Source of the DNA: an uncultured Oscillospiraceae bacterium
Lineage (GTDB): Bacteria > Bacillota > Clostridia > Oscillospirales > Acutalibacteraceae
Assembly (NCBI GenBank): GCA_905192745.1
Contig: CAJJLZ010000005.1
Location: 33,044 to 97,043, forward strand
DNA: 64,000 nt
Reading direction: 5' to 3'
Below are positions 44,101 through 51,251 of the stretch, in pieces; position 1 is the first letter of the stretch; the number at the start of each line of letters is the position of its first letter. Both the position numbers and the translations under genes were made by a program. The notes beneath the pieces are model-generated. The model searched no databases. It had not been told where the DNA came from and saw nothing but the letters and a program-made list of their open reading frames with translations.

Positions 44101-44267
44101 TCCTCATCGGATGACGTTGCCGCCGTTTCCGGAAGGGACGGTTCGCTTTCTCCCTCCGCAGGCAGCGCGATGACGGACAGGGGGGCCGTCTGTATCAGCA
44201 GGGCTGCTGAACAGACTGCCGCCAAAGTGCGCAGAAACAGCCGCGTTCGGTTCCGGATTCCTTCCAT
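40779..44267 (-). CDS. Secreted Rhs/YD-repeat protein, N-terminal part up to an in-frame amber codon
   Basis: 1162 residues ending at TAG 40779-40781. A signal peptide (FLRTLAAVCSAALLIQTAPL) starts the protein. A DNRLRE-like domain follows at about 315-510 (YLYVGRSSNTSWGDSRSYLQF; SLDVTKAVKKWYSEG), then the Rhs N-region with TGHIDAYTGNLTFTVPVF and the first YD repeats. Two carbohydrate-binding-like beta-sandwiches lie at about 889-1050 and from 1055 on. The amber falls inside the second sandwich, before its last strand (WFDDFCLN). The frame continues unbroken to the toxin tip. The ATG at 44267 follows AGAGGAGG and a good promoter. Confidence 0.82.
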   Translation of the reverse strand: MEGIRNRTRLFLRTLAAVCSAALLIQTAPLSVIALPAEGESEPSLPETAATSSDEEQPAVILGEDTAKRTEESKEFALSDGTCMIAMYGTPIHYQDENGKWQDYDNTMMEEASPAEETSGLSDGAEKEYINRKSDKEIRLANKAKAKKLVTIKVKGCETLTWGFDGAANRKIELVETPETTEEGNDAFLKLKKLTQEAWYRDAFEDVDLQYFVHPTGVKENILLKSRTARREFTLNYTIGKLAAEQADERTILLKNAAGETVYTLAAPVMTDANGEESDGIKLTITKVKNKQLTVKLTADSVWLDAQERAYPVTLDPYVEVKQKEIGDIGNTHVIEGLPTTTGQGRYLYVGRSSNTSWGDSRSYLQFTPPPLETGAVVVNATLTIGQFTGDFGTTSPVYVNVYDCNTYIGNSNDVGSINQLTWNNQPTAWLNTPVLDYFEMDRNVTAKDIFKKSLDVTKAVKKWYSEGRSRNYANFALASSDSSKVARVQLASTAFYEEYEDAYPILSVTYLHNGGVEGYRSYVEQDVGQAGTGHIDAYTGNLTFTVPVFATSSARTPMGLSFAYNGYEAGKFVSDKNGAAREALQNGFGWQISSNRRIEEVTNDALKDKFPLAMLDADGTRHYFKETSTDNKYEDEEGTGTTIEYRPNESVSKYLVTYKNGFTEEYTGINGSGLSYLVYENDTDGNTIHYQYGGGILSYLEDKRTDGRKITLGRDTGAGIRRFLKTINYDGKTVSIEYTDWKYLSKITWPDGTWASYSYDSSHRLTKVLNSDGTGVQYTYQTNSQYASERNRVVKATQLYNTTATGGYTQIAYGTDNTTTITTNTGRTGNSGFDVTTEMRVFSNIGQLTSVVTPGGCSTYTYKASVSDAAMRNKVATASSTRKPRKNFVKNHDIESGTANWKPSNWSGAAQTVGLETGNVYLGNNALRVTKTTPAGTGGYCQDNTGVAAGSWCTLSAYVKVSGITPSVEGGGAGVYASFWKYTESGGLVRAGSDVLGQRITENTSADGWDRVTVTFQVPAGTDRVSVYGGITNATGTAYFDCFQLENAMVAGDYNLLTNPQFDSSASWTYTTGAGWASSGRAEITGDPGGNRNIVQTVQINKTGVNFRVSGKAGGISGGSVPITASSRYFALDLGIYFADGTTEWKVVPFNPDSTGAQFVS

Positions 44268-44315
44268 TTCTGTTTCCTCCTCTTATATGTGACAAATTCA
44301 GGACCCCTTTCCAAT

Positions 44316-44344
44316 ATTATACTACCAGAATATAACAGAATCAA
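44316..44344 (-). promoter_or_regulatory. Promoter of the main Rhs gene
   Basis: Minus-strand -35 TTGATT (44339-44344) and -10 TATAAT (44316-44321) with a 17-bp spacer, about 50 nt before the start. None of the three downstream core copies has an equivalent. Confidence 0.75.
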
Positions 44345-44470
44345 CACGAAAAACAAATTGATTGATAAAAAATATGTATTAAAGTCATTAAATAGTATAT
44401 AATGTAATTATAAGAAAGAAAATGAGGAATTCTTCCCCGATGCGTTTTTCTCTCTTTGAAAAGCCAAATG

Positions 44471-44508
44471 CCGGAAGGCAGGCACGGTATATCGTGCCTG
44501 CCTTCCGG
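44471..44508 (-). terminator. Hairpin after the small-gene cluster
   Basis: A perfect 16-bp stem with a 6-nt loop starts 7 nt past the stop of the 42-residue ORF. AAAA precedes it and CATTTGGCTTTT follows on the minus strand, so it is a plausible terminator. Confidence 0.65.
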
Positions 44509-44515
44509 TTTTCGG

Positions 44516-44644
44516 TTATGGTTCCGTGATCGGTTTCGCTTTTTCCTTGGATGTTTTGGCACGTCCCTGAATTTCTGGCACCGGCGGCGCTTCATTCCGT
44601 GGACGTCGCCGAATTTCCGGCCGTTTCATTCCAATTTTCGGCAT
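44516..44644 (-). CDS. 42-residue Pro/Lys-rich small protein
   Basis: MPKIGMKRPEIRRRPRNEA continues with PPVPEIQGRAKTSKEKAKP to the stop. The ribosome binding site GGAGG is strong and lies 7 nt before the ATG. The MPKIGMKRP...PVPEIQGKAK pattern resembles small hypothetical proteins that I recall from clostridial genomes near phage-type genes. Highly basic and probably unstructured or nucleic-acid-interacting; the function is unknown. Confidence 0.6.
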   Translation of the reverse strand: MPKIGMKRPEIRRRPRNEAPPVPEIQGRAKTSKEKAKPITEP

Positions 44645-44663
44645 GGGTGTTCCTCCTTGCCTG

Positions 44664-44798
44664 TCATACGTCGTCCGGCGGGTTGGAGTGCTTTTTCGCG
44701 CTGCGGTTTTGATTCTGATTTTCCCGGGTGAGCGGCGTCTGGCCGCGGCATTTTTTCATCCGCGCCGTTTTTTTGTCCGGTTGGCTGTCCTTCGGCAT
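44664..44798 (-). CDS. 44-residue basic, Asn/Gln-rich small protein
   Basis: The ORF starts MPKDSQPDKKTARMKK and ends KKHSNPPDDV, with one Cys. The ATG at 44798 follows an AAGGCGGTGAT site. It lies between two other small ORFs with 4- and 19-nt gaps, so a small-gene operon is likely. No family is recognised, and translation is plausible but unproven. Confidence 0.45.
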   Translation of the reverse strand: MPKDSQPDKKTARMKKCRGQTPLTRENQNQNRSAKKHSNPPDDV

Positions 44799-44802
44799 AC
44801 GA

Positions 44803-45057
44803 TCACCGCCTTTTGGGCGGCGTCTGCAGACCATGATCCGTTCCGGTGGGATCATCCGCCAGCGGAATATCGTAGATATCGCTGTAGGAATCCACCTCGT
44901 CGGCGGATTCCGGTGCCGCGGGGATCAGACCGGTACACTCCATGGAGGAGGCGACGGGAAAAAGATTTTCAAAAAGCTCGCGGTCGTCTTCATCATCATA
45001 CGGAAGAGAAGACTTGGACTCGGACAACGGATATAATGGATATCGCACGATCGTCAC
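44803..45057 (-). CDS. 84-residue acidic small protein
   Basis: The middle is strongly acidic (SLPYDDEDDRELFENLFPV) and is followed by SSMECTGLIPAAPESADEVD and SYSDIYDIPLADD. Proteins with an MECTGLIP...SYxDIYDIP pattern are, to my recollection, widespread hypothetical proteins in Clostridia. The start chosen is a GTG at 45057 behind AGAGGAAAGG; the frame is open to an ATG at 45087 without a good site. It heads the three-gene cluster. The interval 45058-45481 upstream holds no other gene that I can see. Confidence 0.55.
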   Translation of the reverse strand: MTIVRYPLYPLSESKSSLPYDDEDDRELFENLFPVASSMECTGLIPAAPESADEVDSYSDIYDIPLADDPTGTDHGLQTPPKRR

Positions 45058-45481
45058 CAATCCTTTCCTCTGGGAACATGCGTACAACGGCGCCGCAAAA
45101 ATGCATTTTGTTCGGGTTGTTCAGGCGAAAAAGTCCGGCTTTACGTTTGCAAGACGGGAAAATACAGCCTCGCTTTATGACCTGAAAACGCTTTTTCAAA
45201 GGGACGCCGTAAAATGCTCCTTTTGCAGATTTTTCTGTACCTGTTCCCGTCATAGTTTTTCCCGCTTCAGCAGGAAAAAAGGTCAGAAATTCTGTCAATC
45301 CTTCCGTACCGTTTTCTGGAAAGATAAAACGGAAAATTTCACATGCCGTTTTTAATAAACGGAAAACCGTCCGCCATCCGTTTTCATGTCCGCTTTTCAC
45401 CGTGCCCGGCGAACGCGCATAAAATGCAAAAGGTAAAATGTTCCTGCGTTTCGGCTGCGGGACAGAGAAAGGCGTGATGAT

Positions 45482-46498
45482 ATGGCAACCTATCAGGGCA
45501 TCGACGTTTCCACCTTTCAGGGAAACATCGACTGGACGCGGGTGAAAAACGCGTCGGTTGATTTTGCCATTTTGCGTGCCTCCTACGGCTGGGAGAACCG
45601 TGACCGGCAAGTGGATGCGCGTTTTCATGAAAACGCGCAGGGGGCCGCGGAAGCGGGCATCCCCTTTGGCGCGTATCATTATTCTTATGCCTCCACCGTG
45701 GAGGAGGCGCACCGGGAGGCAGATTTTTTCCTTGATGTCATCAAAGGCTATCGGTTGGGGTATCCTGTCGCCTACGATATCGAAAACCGCTCCCAGCAGG
45801 CGCTGGGAACGGAAGGGGCTACCGCCGTAGCAAAGGTCTGGTGCGATGACATGAAAAAAGCCGGCTATTACCCTCTGGTGTATTCCAATCTTTCCTTTGT
45901 CCGGAATTTCCTGACGGAGGAATTTCGGGCGGGAACCGAGCTGTGGATCGCTCAATACAACGATAGACCGACCTATGGAGCGCCCTTCGGCATCTGGCAG
46001 TACACCAGCGGCGGTTCGGTGGACGGAATATCCGGCCGGGTGGACCGCGACCTTTCCTATAAAGACTATTCCGCAATTATCCGGGATGGCGGTTACAACG
46101 GTTTTGACAAGCCCGTCCCCGGCCCGGGTGACGCTGAAAAAACGGTTGTCGTGCGGGCGGGGGACACGCTTTCCGGCATCGCCGCACGGTACGGCTTTTT
46201 CTGGAAGGAGCTGTACAGCCATGACGGCAACCGGGCGGTGATCGGTGACGACCCGAACCGGATTCGTCCGGGGATGATACTGCGCCTTCCGCCGTCTGCC
46301 GGCGTCGCTCCGGCACTGCGGGTTGGCGCCAGAGTACGGTATGCCGGCAGGCTGTATGGAGACAGCTACGGCGGCAGTCCGGGCCAGAGCGTAGACGCGG
46401 TCTTTACCGTTGTCCGGATTATCAACGGACGAAAAACCGGCGTATTGCTGAATCAGATCGGATGGGCGCCGGCGGATGAGCTGACGGTAATCGGATGA
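45482..46498 (+). CDS. GH25 lysozyme with LysM and C-terminal SH3-like domain
   Basis: A 338-residue peptidoglycan muramidase. The GH25 domain covers about residues 3-205, with the catalytic Asp in GIDVSTFQG and the acidic pair in AYDIEN. A LysM repeat (VVRAGDTLSGIAARYG...PGMILRLP) follows at about 222-271. A beta-rich module ends the protein (VRYAGRLYGDSYGGSPGQ). There is no signal peptide, as in phage endolysins. The upstream site is AAAGG. It stands divergent from three tiny genes, so a prophage-derived lysis gene is possible, though no other phage genes are visible. Confidence 0.88.
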   Translation: MATYQGIDVSTFQGNIDWTRVKNASVDFAILRASYGWENRDRQVDARFHENAQGAAEAGIPFGAYHYSYASTVEEAHREADFFLDVIKGYRLGYPVAYDIENRSQQALGTEGATAVAKVWCDDMKKAGYYPLVYSNLSFVRNFLTEEFRAGTELWIAQYNDRPTYGAPFGIWQYTSGGSVDGISGRVDRDLSYKDYSAIIRDGGYNGFDKPVPGPGDAEKTVVVRAGDTLSGIAARYGFFWKELYSHDGNRAVIGDDPNRIRPGMILRLPPSAGVAPALRVGARVRYAGRLYGDSYGGSPGQSVDAVFTVVRIINGRKTGVLLNQIGWAPADELTVIG

Positions 46499-46512
46499 CC
46501 TGAAACGACGGT

Positions 46513-46541
46513 TTGACAAATTCGCCGTGTTTCGGTATTGT
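46513..46541 (+). promoter_or_regulatory. Promoter of the adenosyltransferase gene
   Basis: -35 TTGACA (46513-46518) and -10 TATTGT (46536-46541), 17 bp apart, about 75 nt before the start. No cobalamin riboswitch fits in this short leader. Confidence 0.65.
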
Positions 46542-46617
46542 AAATCCGGGGACGCGGCACATTTTGTGAACCTGCGCTCTGTCAGCGCGGAAGATGGCGG
46601 AAGGATGGGAAACGGAA

Positions 46618-47142
46618 ATGAAGGACATTGGAATGATTCAACTGTACTGCGGCGACGGAAAAGGGAAAACCTCGGCGGCAATGGGGCAGTGTCTGCGCGC
46701 TGTTGGCCACGGCCTCCGCGTCGGGATTGTCCAGTTCCTGAAAAACGGGAGTTCGGGGGAAATCGTCGTGCTTTCACGGCTGGAAAACGTACGGGTTTTT
46801 CCGTTCCTGAAGCAGGTGAAATTCTCCTTCGCCATGAATGAGGAGGAAAAACAGGAGGCGCGCGTGTTTTACAATACGCTGTTCGGTGAGGCGGCCGCTT
46901 CGGCGGAATCGCTGGACGTTCTCCTGCTGGATGAAGTCTGCGCGGCGGTCTCCGCCGGACTGCTGGATGAAAACGTCCTGCTCGCCTTTCTGCGGGAAAA
47001 ACCGGTGGGACTGGAAGTGCTGCTTACCGGCAGGGATCCTTCCGAAGAAATCCGGAAACTGGCCGATTATATCAGCGAGGTCCGGATGCTTCGTCATCCC
47101 TATGAAAAGGGCGTTCCGGCACGGGAAGGAATTGAATGGTAA
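46618..47142 (+). CDS. cobO: Cob(I)yrinic acid a,c-diamide adenosyltransferase (BtuR/CobO/CobA type)
   Basis: Transfers the 5'-deoxyadenosyl group of ATP to reduced corrinoid. The P-loop GDGKGKTSAAMG, the switch-like LLLDEVCAAVSAGLL segment and the end VLLTGRDPSEEIRKLADYIS-EVR identify the CobA family. Both ATGs at 46618 and 46633 have nearby AAGGA sites; the first gives 174 aa, normal for the family. No other cobalamin gene lies nearby, so it may serve salvage. Confidence 0.88.
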   Translation: MKDIGMIQLYCGDGKGKTSAAMGQCLRAVGHGLRVGIVQFLKNGSSGEIVVLSRLENVRVFPFLKQVKFSFAMNEEEKQEARVFYNTLFGEAAASAESLDVLLLDEVCAAVSAGLLDENVLLAFLREKPVGLEVLLTGRDPSEEIRKLADYISEVRMLRHPYEKGVPAREGIEW

Positions 47143-47229
47143 AGGTTCCGGCGCGGTAAAGTGTATGTCCATACATTTTGCCGCGTTTTCTTTGTTCTGT
47201 TTGTTGTGTGAAAATCCCGGGGAAATCGC

Positions 47230-47258
47230 TCGACTTCCCGAAGAATTTATGCTATGAT
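47230..47258 (+). promoter_or_regulatory. Promoter of the lipoprotein / two-component unit
   Basis: -35 TCGACT (47230-47235) and -10 TATGAT (47253-47258), 17-bp spacer, about 95 nt before the lipoprotein start. Confidence 0.55.
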
Positions 47259-47351
47259 AATTCTATTCGTATACCTTTATCCATCCGGGAACGGATGGAC
47301 GGCTTTGAAAGGCAACCGGTGTATTCTGCTGTGCGTCGGGGAGGGGGCGGT

Positions 47352-48851
47352 ATGATGGTGAAAAAACACAGGACGGCGCGTGGATTGCGGCGCAGCCGTC
47401 TGCTGGCGGGGCTGCTCAGCGCGGCGATGGTTCTGTCGCTGTCCGGCTGCAGTCTGGGCGGAGATGTGGAAAACCTGATCCGTCCGCCCCGTTCCACCGG
47501 CGAGCAGCAGGAGATTCAGGAGGCGCTGGAGAATGCCGTCGGAAACGCCGGCAAAGGCAGCTATGTGCTGAAGTATCCCAAGACGGGCGAATACCGTTCG
47601 GCCATTATTCTGAAAGACCTGAACGGGGACGGTGAGGAAGAGGCGCTGGCCTTTTATCGTATCGGTCCGGAAAACAGCAGCCTTCATCTGAATCTGCTGC
47701 AGAAATCGGGGGGCAAATGGCTCTCGGTCAGTGACGCGGAAGGTGCGAGCACCGATGTGGAAGAGGTCTTTTTCGGCGATCTGGACGGGGACGGCTTCCT
47801 TGAGATGGTCGTCGGATGGAGTATTTATACTGTGCGGGACAAGCAGATGACGCTGTATTCTCTGGCCGGCAACCGTCTGACCAAATGGTACGAGGGAATG
47901 TATTCCTCCGCGGTGATGACCGATATGACTGGAAAAGGGCGGGATGACCTGCTGCTTCTGCAGGCCGGCAGCGGGGATCAGCCCCCGGCCGCCGTGCTGT
48001 GGAGCGCTGAGAAAAACGAGGCTACGGCGGAAACGGTGCTGACCGAAATGGGTTCGGCTGCGCTGGATCAGACCATTCAGCAGTTTCTGTCGATTCGCGT
48101 CGGCCGTCTGTCCGATACCGTCAGCGGTGTGTTTGCCGACGCGGCGAGTTCCGCCGGCGGACGGCTGACGGAGCTTCTGTACTGGGACGGTTCTCAGCTG
48201 CTCGCCCCGTTTTATGACGAAACGACGGGACTGACCAGAGGCACCTATCGGGAATACAACATCCCGGCGATGGATGTGGATGGCGACGGGCAGGTCGAAT
48301 GGCCTTCCTGTCAGCTTTTTCCCGATCAGGAAACCCTCAGCCCTGCCCGGGACCCTCTGTGCAGAACCGACTGGATGAGCCTGAATTTTGAAGATATGAC
48401 CACTTTCCGTGAGTTTTCCAGTGTGGTGAATACGTCCGATGGATACCTGCTCCGGTTGGAGGATGGCTGGGACGGCAAAGTGTCCGCCAGTCTGAACCGG
48501 GAAACCGGGACGCTCAGCCTGTATGATATTTCCGGCGGAGCGAGGGTGGAGATTCTTTCGCTGCGGACCACGCCGACCAGAGCCTGGACCGGAACCACAA
48601 CGGTGGGCACCACCGCTTCGGCCGCCGTTTCCCAGACAAGCCCGGCGGGGGGGAAGGCCGAGGCGGACACGGCTGCCGATTCAACGGATGGCCTTGCGGC
48701 TGCGGAGAGGGAAAATAGTGTGAAGCACACCTATCGTCTGCTGGAAAAGCGGGACGACGGGGTGCGGCATGAGGTGTGGTTCGATTCAAGGGAACCGTTC
48801 AGCCTGAATATGGAACGGATACGGTATATGTTTACGATTCTGAACACCTGA
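47352..48851 (+). CDS. Lipoprotein with FG-GAP/VCBS-like repeats
   Basis: The 499-residue protein has a basic N-terminus, a hydrophobic core and the lipobox LSGCS. Repeated Asp-rich loops typical of FG-GAP/VCBS propellers are visible: KDLNGDGEEEALAFYR, GDLDGDGFLEMVVGW, TDMTGKGRDDLLLL and DVDGDGQVEW. They suggest a calcium-binding beta-propeller outside the cell. A low-complexity Thr/Ala linker precedes the C-terminal 50 residues. It is followed by a response regulator and sensor kinase in the same direction, so it may feed into that signalling pathway; this is inferred. Confidence 0.78.
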   Translation: MMVKKHRTARGLRRSRLLAGLLSAAMVLSLSGCSLGGDVENLIRPPRSTGEQQEIQEALENAVGNAGKGSYVLKYPKTGEYRSAIILKDLNGDGEEEALAFYRIGPENSSLHLNLLQKSGGKWLSVSDAEGASTDVEEVFFGDLDGDGFLEMVVGWSIYTVRDKQMTLYSLAGNRLTKWYEGMYSSAVMTDMTGKGRDDLLLLQAGSGDQPPAAVLWSAEKNEATAETVLTEMGSAALDQTIQQFLSIRVGRLSDTVSGVFADAASSAGGRLTELLYWDGSQLLAPFYDETTGLTRGTYREYNIPAMDVDGDGQVEWPSCQLFPDQETLSPARDPLCRTDWMSLNFEDMTTFREFSSVVNTSDGYLLRLEDGWDGKVSASLNRETGTLSLYDISGGARVEILSLRTTPTRAWTGTTTVGTTASAAVSQTSPAGGKAEADTAADSTDGLAAAERENSVKHTYRLLEKRDDGVRHEVWFDSREPFSLNMERIRYMFTILNT

Positions 48852-48943
48852 TATCCGCCGTTCGGGCGGAGTGATCCGGCCGCGCCCGCCGGATCCGCGG
48901 TATGTTGGGCGGACAGCAAAGAGTACGAGGGGAGACTGGCGGA

Positions 48944-49645
48944 ATGAAACGGATTCTGGTTTGTGAGGATGAGAGTTCCATTCGGGAGTTTGTGGTAATT
49001 AACCTCAAACGCTCGGGGTATGAGGTGCTGGAGGCCGGCTCCGGTGAAGATGCGCTTCGTCTGTATGATGAGGAACAGGGGAACGTGGATATCGCGCTGC
49101 TGGATATTATGCTGCCGGGGATGGACGGCTTCGCTGTCTGCCGGGAACTGCGGGAGCGCAGCGATACCATTGGGATCATCATGCTGACCGCGCGTACGCA
49201 GGAGATGGAAAAGGTGGGCGGTCTGATGATGGGGGCGGACGATTATGTGACCAAGCCCTTTAGTCCTTCGGAGCTGGTGGCGCGGGTGGATGCGCTCCAC
49301 CGCCGGGTAACCGCCGCCCGTACAAGGGAGGAAGTCAGCTATCTGGAGGAGATCACCAGCGGCGATTTCGTGCTGAACCTCCGTTCCCGCACCCTCAAGA
49401 AACGGGGGATGCCGGTGGAGCTGACTCAGGTGGAATTTCAGATTATGGAATATTTCTTTACCAATCCCGGCAAGGCGCTCAGCCGCACCGATATCCTCAC
49501 CCGCGTATGGGGCGAGGAGTATTTCGGGGAGGAAAAGATCGTGGATGTCAACATCCGGCGTCTGCGGATGAAAATCGAGGAAGATCCCTCCGATCCGCGG
49601 TATATCCTGACGGTCTGGGGACTTGGCTATAAGTGGGTTGGCTGA
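48944..49645 (+). CDS. OmpR/PhoB-type response regulator
   Basis: Receiver domain at residues 1-120 with the acidic pocket (VCEDE), phospho-acceptor Asp in IALLDIMLPGMDG and the Lys in TKPFSPSE. A winged-helix DNA-binding domain follows at about 135-233, with the family end VDVNIRRLRMKIEEDP, YILTVWGLGYKW. The ATG at 48944 follows GAGGGGAG. The sensor kinase gene begins 100 nt later. Target genes are unknown. Confidence 0.92.
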   Translation: MKRILVCEDESSIREFVVINLKRSGYEVLEAGSGEDALRLYDEEQGNVDIALLDIMLPGMDGFAVCRELRERSDTIGIIMLTARTQEMEKVGGLMMGADDYVTKPFSPSELVARVDALHRRVTAARTREEVSYLEEITSGDFVLNLRSRTLKKRGMPVELTQVEFQIMEYFFTNPGKALSRTDILTRVWGEEYFGEEKIVDVNIRRLRMKIEEDPSDPRYILTVWGLGYKWVG

Positions 49646-49745
49646 TTCAAAGGGACAGCGGAAGTACATCGTTGTCATCCTGGTTTAACACGGCGGCAAA
49701 GGGAAAAACAGGGAAGCCGTTCTCTGGCGGAAAGGAGGAAGCACC

Positions 49746-51182
49746 ATGCGAAAAGGAGGCATCACCCGGCGGTGGATGGTGAACAGCCTGACGGCGATCG
49801 TTACGATCCTGCTGGTTTTCGGCGTGGCGTTTGTTCTGGCTTTCCGCTCCTATTATTATAAAAGCGTCGAGTATTCCCTTTCCTCCCGTCTGGATTCTCT
49901 GGATGCGTTTCTGGAGCAGGTGCGGATGTCGGCCAATATCTCGAATTTTGATAATTCCGCCCGGGAATTTGTAGAGAGCTTTCAGGATAAGGAAAAGCTC
50001 GAGATGCAGATTCTGAATACGGACGGCGAGGCGGTGGTGTCCTCCACCGGCTTTGCACCGGAAGAGGGACAGGCGCCCGACTATCTGCGCGCCCTTTCGG
50101 ACGATAAAAACCGGGGCGTATGGATCGGTCACACCTCCAGCGGGGAGCATGTGATGGCCGTCACGCTGGCCGTCCCGAACGCGGGAGAAAGCGCCTTCGG
50201 CGGACTGCGGTGTGTCACCAGCCTGTCCAAGGTGGACCGGCAGATTGTCCTGCTGGTGGGGATTATCGTGCTGGTCGGGGTGGCCGTGCTGTTTTTCGTC
50301 ATGCTGTCCGGCTCGTATTTCATCAGTTCGATCGTCCGCCCGGTCGCGGAAATCAACCGCGCCGCGCGCCAGATCGCGCTGGGCGATTACGATTCCCGGA
50401 TTGAGAAAAAGACCGATGATGAGATCGGGGAGCTCTGCGATACCATCAACTATATGGCGGGGGAAATCTCCGCCGCCGAACGGCTGAAGAACGACTTCAT
50501 CTCGTCGGTCTCCCACGAACTGCGTACCCCGCTGACGGCAATCAAAGGCTGGGCGGAAACGCTTCAGCAGGGAGGAGCGTCGGACGACGAGCTGACCGGA
50601 AAAGGGCTGGATGTCATTATTGGCGAAGCGGAACGTCTCTCCGGTATTGTGGAGGAACTGCTCGACTTTTCCCGGATGCAGGGCGGGCATCTGGTGATGA
50701 AATTCGGCCGCACCGACGTGCTGGCCGAGCTGAGCGAAGCGGTATTTCTCTTCCGGGACCGCGCGGCGCGGGAGGGAATCGAGCTGCTGTATATCGAGCC
50801 GGAATCCCTGCCTCCGGTATTGGGGGATCATGACCGCCTCAAGCAGGTGTTTATCAATATCATTGAAAACGCGATCAAATATTCCAACCGCGGCGGCCTG
50901 ATCCGGGTGGAAACGGCCGATATGGGGGCGCATGTGCAGATCGTAATCAGCGATACCGGGGTGGGAATTTCCAAGGAGGATCTGCCCAATATCAAAAGTA
51001 AGTTTTATAAGGCGAATAAAACCCGTCCCGGTTCGGGAATCGGCCTCGCGCTGGCGGACGAGATTGTCCGCCGCCACAAGGGCCGGCTGGATATCGACAG
51101 CGAAGAAGGAGTGGGCACTACCGTGACCATCCTGCTGCCGGTGGCTCCGCCCGATCAGACGCTGCCGACCGGTGAAATATAA
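49746..51182 (+). CDS. Sensor histidine kinase
   Basis: A 478-residue membrane kinase with TM helices at about 12-33 and 173-198 enclosing a 140-residue extracellular sensor. A HAMP domain (SSIVRPVAEINRAARQIALG) follows. The H-box is SSVSHELRTPLTAIKGW, the N-box is INIIENAIKYSNRGG, G1 is SDTGVGISKEDL and G2 is PGSGIGLALADEI. It pairs with the preceding response regulator. The layout resembles PhoR/YycG-like kinases, but the signal is unknown. Confidence 0.92.
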   Translation: MRKGGITRRWMVNSLTAIVTILLVFGVAFVLAFRSYYYKSVEYSLSSRLDSLDAFLEQVRMSANISNFDNSAREFVESFQDKEKLEMQILNTDGEAVVSSTGFAPEEGQAPDYLRALSDDKNRGVWIGHTSSGEHVMAVTLAVPNAGESAFGGLRCVTSLSKVDRQIVLLVGIIVLVGVAVLFFVMLSGSYFISSIVRPVAEINRAARQIALGDYDSRIEKKTDDEIGELCDTINYMAGEISAAERLKNDFISSVSHELRTPLTAIKGWAETLQQGGASDDELTGKGLDVIIGEAERLSGIVEELLDFSRMQGGHLVMKFGRTDVLAELSEAVFLFRDRAAREGIELLYIEPESLPPVLGDHDRLKQVFINIIENAIKYSNRGGLIRVETADMGAHVQIVISDTGVGISKEDLPNIKSKFYKANKTRPGSGIGLALADEIVRRHKGRLDIDSEEGVGTTVTILLPVAPPDQTLPTGEI

Positions 51183-51251
51183 AGCAGCCGGGGCGATGGA
51201 AGCGATCCCGCTTCCGGAGACGATTTCGAAAACAGAAAGGAAACCTGAAAA

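Noticed and set aside
30134..44267. CRISPR array
   Set aside because: The repeats here are long, coding YD-repeat cores; nowhere in the window are there short direct repeats with regular unique spacers.
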